Source of the DNA: an uncultured Fenollaria sp.
Lineage (GTDB): Bacteria; Bacillota; Clostridia; Tissierellales; Peptoniphilaceae
NCBI RefSeq assembly: GCF_934202865.1
Contig: NZ_CAKPYL010000062.1
Coordinates: 1 to 6,560 of the forward strand
Direction of reading: 5' to 3'
Length of the DNA stretch: 6,560 bases
The translations under genes were made by a program, and so were the position numbers. The stretch's first letter is position 1; each line of letters starts with the position of its first letter. Under the pieces are notes generated by a model. That model was given only the letters and a program-made list of their open reading frames with translations, made no database searches and was not told where the DNA came from. Below are positions 1 to 5,180 of the stretch, one piece after another.

Positions 1-130
1 CGCAAGAAAAGAAATCGAAAAAGAAACTGGTCAACCAGTTATTACATCTAAAAACGCTATAGATTTTGCAAAATTAATTGATGAAGTTTCAAATGAAATT
101 TCGAATATTGAAGATAGTGAAAATAAATAA
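1..130 (+). CDS. C-terminal tail of a BRO-N/DinD-like (phage antirepressor-type) protein, 5' end outside window
   Basis: An open frame runs from base 2 to a TAA at 128-130, followed at once by a second TAA. It encodes 42 residues beginning ARKEIEKETGQPVITSKN. An 'AR(K/R)xxExxTGxPVxS' segment near the C-terminus is, from memory, typical of DNA-damage-inducible protein D and BRO-N-domain antirepressor-like proteins in Firmicutes. The DNA-binding or BRO-N domain would lie outside the window, so the family call rests on this tail alone. The last 20 residues are acidic and low in complexity (NIEDSENK end). The gene converges on the S9 peptidase gene and shares its terminator. That this is the end of a real gene is fairly sure; the family name is tentative. 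Confidence 0.5.
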   Translation, partial: ARKEIEKETGQPVITSKNAIDFAKLIDEVSNEISNIEDSENK

Positions 131-155
131 TAAATTATATGCTCTACAATAATCT

Positions 156-189
156 AAAAAGCCTAGTTACAAAAGTAACCAGGCTTTTT
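156..189. terminator. Shared Rho-independent terminator between convergent genes
   Basis: Arms 156-170 and 175-189 form a 15-bp stem around an AAAA loop, with A-runs on one side and T-runs on the other, so it can end transcription in both directions. The single A/C mismatch on the plus strand (165 and 180) becomes a G-U pair on the minus strand. The hairpin is therefore fully paired for the peptidase transcript, whose stop codon at 195 lies just before it. It also ends the plus-strand gene that stops at 130. Confidence 0.9.
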
Positions 190-194
190 CTATA

Positions 195-2156
195 TTATGA
201 TCTCTTTTTAATCCATGTGATTATCTCGTCAAGTCTTCTTTGTCTGTGCTTTGGCTTGCCAGAGCGGCTTAGCTCGTGGTTTTCGCCGTGGAAGATAACT
301 ATCTTAGAGTCGACTCCGAAGTACTTAAGCGCCGTAAACATTTGTACGCCTTGCTCTAGAGGGCATCTGAAGTCCTCGTCCGAGTGAATAAACAGTGTCG
401 GCGTCTTGACCTCGCTCGCGTATTTAAGTGGAGAGCGTTCCCATAAGGCTTCGCTCGATGTAAATGGCTCTGCCAAATTTTGATCAGTCGCGAAATAGTA
501 GCCTATATCCGATACACCGAAAAAGCTTAGCCAGTTCGATATCGAGCGTTGAGACGCAGCCGACTTAAATCTGTTTGTATGACCGATGATCCAGTTAGTC
601 ATAAAGCCGCCGTAGCTGCCGCCAGTCACGTGAACGTTGTCCCTGTCGATATCCTCGTACTTTTCCAAAACCACGTCAGTGAACTTCATCAAATCGTCGT
701 AGTCGATAGTGCCGTACTTGCCCCTGATGTTCATAAAATCATTGCCTCGGCCGTCCGAGCCCCTCGGATTAGTGAAGAAGACAAAGTAGCCTCGCTTAGC
801 AAAGTAAAGGTACTCGTGATATAAAACCTCGCCAGTAACAGTCTTTGGACCGCCGTGAACCTCAAGTATCGCAGGGTACTTCTTGCCTGGCTTGTATCCA
901 TCCGGCTTAATCACAAAGCCCTCAAAATCAATCTCGTCATTCTTAAACGTGATCTTTTCATAAGCCTCAGCGCCCCAAGTCTTTTGTAAAGCCTCGTTTA
1001 TGGCAGTCACTTTCTTAAATTTATCCCCTTCTAATTTATAAACTTCTTGTAAATTGTAGTCCAGCATGCCTATAGCGTAGATAGCACCATTATCATGGGC
1101 GTCGAACTCATCAACAGAGCCCACTACCTTAGAAAGCCTTTCCAATTTACCCGCCTTGTCAATGGCGAAGATGTCTGCGCTATTCGCAAGAGTTGAGATG
1201 AAATATAATTTATCCTTCATCACCCTAAATGAGTAGCCGCCGCCATAACGAAGGTCGGAGCCCACAGATGAGCCGATCGACATATCAAAGTCATCATTAA
1301 TGCACTTAATATTTTCTTTGCTCTTGTCAATTAGGTAGACCTTTGGATTTTGATTGATGCCGTGATCCACTTGATCAGTCGCAAATATAAATACATCGTC
1401 CCCTGCATACTTAGGTCCATAATAGCTAAGACCACCCTCATAATCAAGTTTCACAGACTTATCATCAGCAAAACTATAAACGTAAAGCTGGCTCTTTAAA
1501 GGCGCCTTGTCAGTGTAAGACTCAGAAGTGTAGACAATTTCAGACTTGTCAGGGGCTATGTCGTAGCTCGATACACTAGTAAAGTCATCAGTAATAATCT
1601 TAAGCGCGCCGCTCGTCATATTGTACACCGCAAGCGAAGTACGAATCTTGTTGATGTAGCCAGCGCCATTAAGGTAGAAAGGAATTTCATCATATATAGT
1701 GTAGTCATCCTCTTCCTTAATTTCAGCCGACTTCTTCTCGTAAGTCTCTTGATCCATGTCCTTAAAGTGCCTGATCTTCTCAGAATTGCTGATAGAGAGA
1801 ATCAGCCTTTCCTCATCCATGATGCGAATACCATGTATCGGGTAGTTTAGCCTAAATAGCTCCTCCCTCTCACCGCCACTGAAGCTTAGACGGTAAACGA
1901 TAGACGCATACTTCCTTTTTTCGTCAGACTTAGAGAAAATGATCCCGCCATTGTCCACAGCATAAGTAGAAGAGACGTCATTAGTAGACAGTCTCTTCAA
2001 AGAATCATTCTCATCAAGCATGTAAAACGAGTTTTTGTACTCATTCGCCGCCATATCCACGTCAGTCACAGTGAATACCTTGTGACGAGCGTCCGGCGAA
2101 ATCTTCACCGAGGATATGGGTTTGTTCAATTTAAAATCATCTATATTTATATTCAT
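195..2156 (-). CDS. S9-family (prolyl oligopeptidase / acylaminoacyl-peptidase type) serine peptidase
   Basis: The product has 653 residues when started at the ATG at 2154-2156. Residues 1 to about 390 look like the beta-propeller that gates the active site in this family (many short strands ending in motifs such as DARHKVF and APDKSEIVY). Residues from about 400 form the alpha/beta-hydrolase domain. It has the oxyanion motif HGGP near 434, NPRGSDGRG near 463, nucleophile Ser514 in GGSYGG, Asp595 in HSDEDFRCP and His627 in GENHEL, so the catalytic triad is complete. There is no signal peptide, so it should act in the cytoplasm, cleaving oligopeptides or N-terminally blocked residues. A TTG five codons earlier (2171) would lengthen the frame and overlap hpf, but the ATG one base after the hpf stop is preferred. 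No strong ribosome binding site precedes it, suggesting translational coupling to hpf. Exact substrate specificity cannot be read from the sequence. Confidence 0.95.
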   Translation of the reverse strand: MNINIDDFKLNKPISSVKISPDARHKVFTVTDVDMAANEYKNSFYMLDENDSLKRLSTNDVSSTYAVDNGGIIFSKSDEKRKYASIVYRLSFSGGEREELFRLNYPIHGIRIMDEERLILSISNSEKIRHFKDMDQETYEKKSAEIKEEDDYTIYDEIPFYLNGAGYINKIRTSLAVYNMTSGALKIITDDFTSVSSYDIAPDKSEIVYTSESYTDKAPLKSQLYVYSFADDKSVKLDYEGGLSYYGPKYAGDDVFIFATDQVDHGINQNPKVYLIDKSKENIKCINDDFDMSIGSSVGSDLRYGGGYSFRVMKDKLYFISTLANSADIFAIDKAGKLERLSKVVGSVDEFDAHDNGAIYAIGMLDYNLQEVYKLEGDKFKKVTAINEALQKTWGAEAYEKITFKNDEIDFEGFVIKPDGYKPGKKYPAILEVHGGPKTVTGEVLYHEYLYFAKRGYFVFFTNPRGSDGRGNDFMNIRGKYGTIDYDDLMKFTDVVLEKYEDIDRDNVHVTGGSYGGFMTNWIIGHTNRFKSAASQRSISNWLSFFGVSDIGYYFATDQNLAEPFTSSEALWERSPLKYASEVKTPTLFIHSDEDFRCPLEQGVQMFTALKYFGVDSKIVIFHGENHELSRSGKPKHRQRRLDEIITWIKKRS

Positions 2157-2157
2157 T

Positions 2158-2679
2158 TTATTCAACTTCAATAAGGCCGTAGTTGCCGTCCTTTCTCTTG
2201 TATACTACGTTGATGGCTTCAGTTTTAGCGTTTTGGTATACGAAGAAATTGTGTCTAAGTAGTTCCATTTGAAGGATAGCCTCGTCAGAAGACATAGGTA
2301 CCACCTTAAATTTCTTGTTCTTTACAAGCTTAGCCTCATCCGGCTCATCCATAGGCTTAACATTTTCAAACCTGATCGACTCGTTCTTTTGGTATCTGTT
2401 TTGAAGCTTAGTTTTGTACTTTCTAACCTGTCTTTCCAAAACATCAACCGCCCTGTCGATAGATGTGTACATGTCGTCACTTTCTTCCTCAGCTCTAAGT
2501 ATAGTCCTGTCTAGGAAGATGGTTACTTCAACACATTTAGTGTTTCTAACAGCCGAGAAGACAACCTTCGCGTCCACATCCTTGCCAATAAACTTGTCAA
2601 GCTTTTGGAACTTCTTTTCAGCCACATCCTTTAAACTTTGAGTTAATTCAATGTTCTTTCCTACAAATTCGATTCTCAT
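2158..2679 (-). CDS. hpf: Ribosome hibernation promoting factor, long form
   Basis: The product is 173 residues, the usual length of the long HPF of Gram-positive bacteria. Residues 1-105 are the RaiA/YfiA-type domain that binds the 30S decoding centre (MRIEFVGKNIELT start, basic helix around 82-95 with RQVRKYKTKLQ). Residues 121-173 are the dimerisation domain that joins two ribosomes into 100S particles, with the typical FKVVPMSSDEAILQMELL, FFVYQN, INVVYKRKDGNYGLIEVE segments. The start is well supported: AAGGAGGT at 2686-2693 lies seven bases before the ATG. It is the first gene of a pair with the S9 peptidase, separated by one base. A candidate promoter at 2715-2741 resembles the sigma-B type, which fits the stress or stationary-phase role known for this family. 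A structured RNA candidate lies upstream on the same strand. Confidence 0.97.
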   Translation of the reverse strand: MRIEFVGKNIELTQSLKDVAEKKFQKLDKFIGKDVDAKVVFSAVRNTKCVEVTIFLDRTILRAEEESDDMYTSIDRAVDVLERQVRKYKTKLQNRYQKNESIRFENVKPMDEPDEAKLVKNKKFKVVPMSSDEAILQMELLRHNFFVYQNAKTEAINVVYKRKDGNYGLIEVE

Positions 2680-2714
2680 AAGCTTACCTCCTTAATTGAT
2701 TTTCTATTTAATAT

Positions 2715-2741
2715 ATACCCGAGAGATAGAAAAATTAAAAC
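2715..2741 (-). promoter_or_regulatory. Candidate hpf promoter, sigma-B-like
   Basis: Read on the minus strand, GTTTTA (2736-2741) is followed after 15 bases by GGGTAT (2715-2720); shifting the -35 by one base gives TTTTAA with 14 bases. This resembles the general-stress sigma-B consensus (GTTTAA, 12-15 bases, GGGTAT). The predicted RNA start near 2705 would give a leader of about 25 bases with the AAGGAGGT site in it. A sigma-A reading is poorer: TTGTTT at 2738-2743 is 20 bases from TATATA. Whether this organism has a sigma-B-type factor is unknown. Confidence 0.4.
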
Positions 2742-2802
2742 AACTTTATGAATTTATTAAGAGAAAGTATGAAATAATTAATAAAAAAGTGAATGGATTT
2801 GC

Positions 2803-2943
2803 TTATGGTAATGGTTTTGGTTATGATTATATTTATGATAATGGTTTTGATTGTGATTATAGTAATAGTTTTGTTATGATTATGGTTATAGTTATAGTTA
2901 TGATTATAGTTGTGATTGTGGTATTGATTATAGTTTTGATTAG
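2803..2943. repeat. C-free, degenerate hexamer low-complexity tract
   Basis: For 141 bases the plus strand contains no C. It is built of degenerate six-base units such as GGTTAT, GATTAT, AGTTAT and GTTTTG. Including its left flank, only one C (2802) occurs from 2745 to 2943. One plus-strand frame reads as a Gly/Asp/Ser alternating with Tyr/Phe/Asn (for example GYDYIYDNGFDCDYSNSF), then breaks. A single added base near 2872 would continue it as YDYGYSYSYDYSCDCG to a TAG. The other two frames are purely hydrophobic. No ribosome binding site or ATG in the Gly/Tyr frame was found, so it is listed as a repeat rather than a gene. Confidence 0.75.
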
Positions 2944-2954
2944 CTTATGGCAAT

Positions 2955-3096
2955 AGAAAAGGACCGCATAAGCAGTCCTTGATTTGTAAAATGTAAATAT
3001 TATAAATCCACCATAAGGTGGCCTCGTGATCGGCGATATTACATATCGCTTAAACGCTAATTCAATTTCACGAGTATACAGCGTATCTCTACCTGC
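2955..3096 (-). ncRNA. Candidate structured small RNA upstream of hpf, possibly a raiA-motif RNA
   Basis: A minus-strand transcript of about 142 bases is predicted from a start near 3096, after TATAAT (3103-3108), to a terminator at 2957-2980. It can fold into several stems. A 7-bp stem (3068-3074 with 3023-3029, CUCGUGA/UCACGAG) encloses a perfect 7-bp hairpin (3043-3049 with 3033-3039, GCGAUAU/AUAUCGC). A 5-bp hairpin CCACC-UUAU-GGUGG (3008-3021) follows, and then a weak GAUUU/AAAUC hairpin. There is no open frame with a start site. The terminator and the separate hpf promoter argue against a simple hpf leader. Known raiA-motif RNAs are structured, independent RNAs found upstream of raiA/hpf genes in Firmicutes and Actinobacteria; position and strand match. 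I cannot recall their consensus well enough to confirm a match, and the length is somewhat short. Confidence 0.5.
2957..2980 (-). terminator. Rho-independent terminator of the candidate structured RNA
   Basis: On the minus strand AAGGACUGC, loop UUAU, GCGGUCCUU form a 9-bp stem ending in a UUUUC tail. The one C/A mismatch on the plus strand (2965 and 2974) is a G-U pair on the minus strand, and only the minus side has the U-run, so the direction is clear. It separates the RNA from the hpf promoter. Confidence 0.85.
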
Positions 3097-3102
3097 AACT
3101 AT

Positions 3103-3108
3103 ATTATA
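3103..3108 (-). promoter_or_regulatory. -10 box for the candidate structured RNA
   Basis: A perfect TATAAT on the minus strand lies within TATAGTATAATATAG. No recognisable -35 box lies 16-18 bases upstream (bases there read TCGCAT). A 16-bp palindrome at 3123-3138 occupies that position instead, which could mean control by a DNA-binding protein. The start is predicted at the G near 3096. Confidence 0.45.
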
Positions 3109-3122
3109 CTATATAATTCATA

Positions 3123-3138
3123 AAAATGCGAGCATTTT
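3123..3138. promoter_or_regulatory. AAAATGC-GA-GCATTTT palindrome, possible operator
   Basis: Seven-base arms 3123-3129 and 3132-3138 are perfect inverted repeats around GA. The centre is about 34 bases before the predicted start of the structured RNA, where a -35 box would be expected. It could bind a regulator. It could also act as a weak hairpin (6 bp, loop CTCG) with a short T-run on the minus strand. Confidence 0.3.
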
Positions 3139-3148
3139 GTCTAATTTT

Positions 3149-3186
3149 TTATAGAAAAACCAAAAAATACTTTACTTTTTCTATAA
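3149..3186. repeat. 11-bp AT-rich inverted repeat
   Basis: TTATAGAAAAA at 3149-3159 is exactly mirrored by TTTTTCTATAA at 3176-3186, with 16 bases between. The local sequence is almost pure A/T, so a chance match is more likely than usual. No function is assigned. Confidence 0.5.
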
Positions 3187-3217
3187 TTTTTTATACCCAA
3201 AAATTGTTATTTATTGT

Positions 3218-3256
3218 CACTTTCAAAAATCTAATATTTTTCATTTCTTGAAAGTG
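3218..3256. repeat. 9-bp inverted repeat CACTTTCAA / TTGAAAGTG
   Basis: Perfect arms at 3218-3226 and 3248-3256 flank a 21-base AT-rich spacer. No transposase or flanking target duplication is seen, so it is not called a mobile element. It could be a hairpin in a read-through transcript or a spaced binding site. Confidence 0.5.
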
Positions 3257-3275
3257 GAATTGGTTCTAGTAAGAT

Positions 3276-3327
3276 AAAAAATGTCCTCCCCTTGGTCCGC
3301 ATGTATAAAACATTAAGCGTGGGGAGG
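3276..3327 (-). terminator. GC-rich hairpin with U6 tail ending minus-strand transcription
   Basis: The 7-bp outer stem of only G-C and A-T pairs (3285-3291 with 3321-3327) and the following run of six T on the minus strand form an intrinsic terminator. It lies 58 bases after the stop of the antitoxin remnant, so it can end that transcript as well as the short RNA started at 3334. The plus side has no T-run, so it acts on the minus strand. Confidence 0.65.
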
Positions 3328-3334
3328 CTCTGTT
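3276..3334 (-). ncRNA. Candidate ~60-base hairpin RNA or promoter-proximal terminator
   Basis: A transcript starting near 3334 from the consensus promoter at 3341-3369 would fold almost entirely into one hairpin. CCUCCCC (3327-3321) pairs with GGGGAGG (3291-3285), and an inner stem CGC-AUG pairs with CAU-GCG around UUUUAUA, with a UUA bulge and an internal loop containing GACCAA. It is followed after three bases by six U (3281-3276), the form of an intrinsic terminator. The product could be a very short stable RNA, an attenuated leader, or simply the terminator of the upstream antitoxin and membrane-protein transcript. I do not recognise an RNA family. Confidence 0.45.
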
Positions 3335-3340
3335 GAGTTA

Positions 3341-3369
3341 ATTATAGATTAAATTGGCTTAAAAGTCAA
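3341..3369 (-). promoter_or_regulatory. Near-consensus sigma-A promoter
   Basis: On the minus strand TTGACT (3364-3369), a 17-base spacer and a perfect TATAAT (3341-3346) match the housekeeping consensus at 11 of 12 positions. The predicted start is an A near 3334. It lies just after the stop codon of the antitoxin remnant and directly before the GC-rich hairpin, with no start codon or ribosome binding site after it, so it most likely makes an RNA. Confidence 0.75.
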
Positions 3370-3384
3370 TAGTTTTAAGTAATA

Positions 3385-3573
3385 TTATATGTCCTCTAAG
3401 TTCTTTTCTACTTCTTCTGAAGTATAAGTCCTACCGTTATCAAGATCATCAATAGCTTTTAGTATTTCTCTATCAAAGTCTTCTTCACTTAAATCTTCAT
3501 ATACTAGTGGCTTTTTGCTTGGCATTTTCACTTCAGGTTCAAGCCTTGTATATACATTTGATGTTTTTGACAT
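3385..3573 (-). CDS. Internally deleted RelB/DinJ-family antitoxin remnant, no toxin gene
   Basis: The 62-residue product begins MSKTSNVYTRLEPEVK, the N-terminal strand of a RelB/DinJ antitoxin (ribbon-helix-helix type). It continues directly with MPSKKPLVYEDLSEEDF and LKAIDDLDNGRTYTSEEV, the C-terminal toxin-binding part. Family members usually have 85-100 residues, with two helices between these parts (a stretch ending 'FEVKMP' or similar). That stretch of about 30-40 residues is missing here, consistent with an in-frame deletion between two EVK-coding sequences. DNA binding by the RHH fold should be lost. The frame is open, with AAAGGAAG at 3581-3588 before the ATG, so a short protein may still be made. 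No toxin follows it; the next elements are a promoter and hairpin. It starts 22 bases after the membrane-protein stop and is probably in its transcript. Confidence 0.75.
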   Translation of the reverse strand: MSKTSNVYTRLEPEVKMPSKKPLVYEDLSEEDFDREILKAIDDLDNGRTYTSEEVEKNLEDI

Positions 3574-3595
3574 AATATCACTTCCTTTGTATATA

Positions 3596-5104
3596 TTATT
3601 CTACTTTGTATTGTGCATATAAAGTTTTATCTTGGTAATTTTCATCTACTGTTACGTCTGTGTATACTGGTGAATCACCTGCTTGAGCGTCTGACCAGTA
3701 TCCAAATGCTTTACCTGCTTTTTCTACTCCGTCTGTTAGCTTTTTATCTTCTACATATTTAACTGCGTCTGAAAGTTTCACTCCTGTTAAAACTTGCTTC
3801 TTGACATTATTTACATCTCCATTATTTCTCTTTCCACCGTTAAAGTTGAATATTACAAAATTATAGCCTTCATCTGGCGTAGTTTGACCATTGTCATCAA
3901 TAACTTTGTCTTTGTATTGTGCATATAGTATTATATCACTACTTAAATCAAATAATTTATTCGTACTGTCTTTAAAATAATTAAACTCACCATCTTCTGT
4001 AGCAGACCAATATAGTAGGTTGCGTCCATTTTTGCTTGGTTTTGAATCTGTAAATAGATTATTTACAAGCTTTTCTAATTCAGAGATTTTATAATTTTTT
4101 ACAACCGCATATTCCAAGATGCCCAAATTGTCTTTAAATTTGCCACCGTTTAAATCTAAAGTTAACTTTGAAAATGTTTTGTTATATAATGGTCCTATAT
4201 GTTTAAACTCAATTTCTTTTTCTTCAACATTTTGTATCTTAAAATTATTTTGTCTAATTGCAAATGTATTTTCATTAAGTATCTCGTAGTAGTCCATAGT
4301 TATTGATTTTTCATTGTAATTATCAATAATAATTTTGCCCTTACCATTTTGATCATTAAAAAACTCATAATCTTTTCTTTCAGAAGGGTCATAAGAAAAT
4401 CTTTTAAAAAATAAAAATAAAACAATAAGTGATATAGCAATTGCAATAAATAAATAATTTTGTAAATCTTTAGTATATTCTAAATCTTCAATACTTTTAT
4501 TCTTTTTCTTATTATCGAGTGCCTCATATTCAATATTGTTTTTAAGATTGATTCTTTTTAATACTTTATTTGCAAATATTCCTAATAAAATTGAAATTGC
4601 CAGACACGCTAATGCAATATATGCTTGATATTCACCAGTTATATTAAATATACCAACTACAAATATGTATAGTATATAAAAATTGCAAAGCCCCATCAAT
4701 ATAGGATATAATATACTATCAAATCGTGTAATTTTAAAAGTCTTCTTGTCATTATAATATTTCAAAATAAGCGGAATAAAATTAATTGCCAACATAAGTA
4801 CTGCAAAAACTATTATGAATATAAGCTCAGATGTAAGACTGTTTTCAAAATATTTATGTGGTATTCCATAATAATTTTCAGCATTAAGTGAATAGGTATA
4901 TTTTTTAAAGCCAGCAATCATTGCCAATAAAGAGGTAATAGCCGATATTATTTGTATTAAATAGTCATACCACTTTTTCTTAGAAGCATCTGAATTCATA
5001 CCCTCTGCATCCTTACTTGATTGAGTTGCTTTTGTAATGTCAGAATTTTCATCATTAGAATTTAATTCTCCATTATTTAAACTAACTTTTGTAGTTTCTT
5101 TCAT
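3596..5104 (-). CDS. Five-helix membrane protein with two extracellular InlB-like repeats
   Basis: The 502-residue product starts at an ATG preceded by AAAGGAGGGG (5109-5118). Residues 1-45 are a polar, disordered-looking cytoplasmic tail rich in Asn, Ser and Asp. Likely membrane helices are at 46-66, 93-115, 131-153, 160-180 and 216-234. Positive loops at 116-128 and 180-215 support an inside N-terminus and an outside C-terminus. The outer part holds two repeats of the InlB B-repeat/Listeria-Bacteroides type: about 314-397 (LDLNGGKF to ILYAQY) and 416-499 (FNFNGGKR, then GYWSD, then TLYAQY). Such folds often serve adhesion or spacing on cell surfaces. I do not recognise the membrane part. 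The gene is AT-richer than its neighbours, suggesting different ancestry. No clear promoter lies between it and the SLH gene terminator, so expression may depend on read-through. Confidence 0.8.
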   Translation of the reverse strand: MKETTKVSLNNGELNSNDENSDITKATQSSKDAEGMNSDASKKKWYDYLIQIISAITSLLAMIAGFKKYTYSLNAENYYGIPHKYFENSLTSELIFIIVFAVLMLAINFIPLILKYYNDKKTFKITRFDSILYPILMGLCNFYILYIFVVGIFNITGEYQAYIALACLAISILLGIFANKVLKRINLKNNIEYEALDNKKKNKSIEDLEYTKDLQNYLFIAIAISLIVLFLFFKRFSYDPSERKDYEFFNDQNGKGKIIIDNYNEKSITMDYYEILNENTFAIRQNNFKIQNVEEKEIEFKHIGPLYNKTFSKLTLDLNGGKFKDNLGILEYAVVKNYKISELEKLVNNLFTDSKPSKNGRNLLYWSATEDGEFNYFKDSTNKLFDLSSDIILYAQYKDKVIDDNGQTTPDEGYNFVIFNFNGGKRNNGDVNNVKKQVLTGVKLSDAVKYVEDKKLTDGVEKAGKAFGYWSDAQAGDSPVYTDVTVDENYQDKTLYAQYKVE

Positions 5105-5129
5105 ACCACCCCTCCTTTATCTAATAACA

Positions 5130-5160
5130 AAGGCATGTGAGATTTGCTCCCACATGCCTT
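5130..5160 (-). terminator. Strong hairpin terminator after the SLH gene, next to the following ribosome binding site
   Basis: Arms 5130-5139 and 5151-5160 (AAGGCATGTG/CACATGCCTT) pair perfectly. On the minus strand the stem extends to 13 bp with one G-U pair and a GCAAA loop; the plus strand has an A/C mismatch at that position. A TTTGTTATT tail follows. It lies about 64 bases after the SLH gene stop and only about 12 bases before the AAAGGAGGGG of the membrane-protein gene. Confidence 0.8.
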
Positions 5161-5180
5161 GTCATTATGCCAATTATTTA

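Larger units (their letters stand above)
2680..3384. other. 700-bp intergenic region between hpf and the antitoxin remnant
   Basis: No frame here has both a credible start site and a recognisable product. From right to left, in the direction of minus-strand transcription, it contains a near-consensus promoter, a GC-rich hairpin with a U-tail, an AT-rich segment with three inverted repeats, a candidate structured RNA with its own terminator, a C-free low-complexity tract, and the hpf promoter and ribosome binding site. These parts are listed separately. Confidence 0.8.

Noticed and set aside
549..824. Plus-strand open frame inside the S9 peptidase
   Set aside because: It is a shadow of the peptidase gene, which has a complete catalytic triad in the other strand; no recognisable product or start site.
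2157..2171. TTG at 2171 as start of the S9 peptidase
   Set aside because: It lies within the end of hpf, adds only five residues, and the ATG at 2156 immediately after the hpf stop is the simpler start.
2269..2641. Two plus-strand open frames inside hpf
   Set aside because: Both are antisense shadows of the well-conserved hpf gene.
2793..2879. 28-codon plus-strand frame from an ATG giving a fully hydrophobic peptide, like a type I toxin
   Set aside because: Every codon in this frame of the repeat has T in second position, so hydrophobicity is forced by the repeat; no ribosome binding site precedes it and there is no antisense RNA evidence.
2696..2956. Plus-strand open frame of 86 codons starting with TTG
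   Set aside because: It begins inside the hpf leader, overlaps the hpf promoter, has no ribosome binding site or ATG, and its C-terminal half is only the hydrophobic reading of the C-free repeat.
2955..3096. Known metabolite riboswitch or T-box controlling hpf
   Set aside because: No T-box sequence, no recognisable aptamer core (TPP, FMN, SAM, purine, cobalamin, c-di-GMP types considered), and hpf appears to have its own promoter after the terminator.
2955..3096. SRP RNA, tmRNA or tracrRNA
   Set aside because: The SRP GGAAGGAAGCAG-type loop, a tmRNA acceptor end and a CRISPR repeat with matching anti-repeat are all absent.
3149..3256. Terminal repeats of a miniature mobile element
   Set aside because: The two inverted repeats have different arm sequences, no flanking target duplication was seen, and no second copy is in the window.
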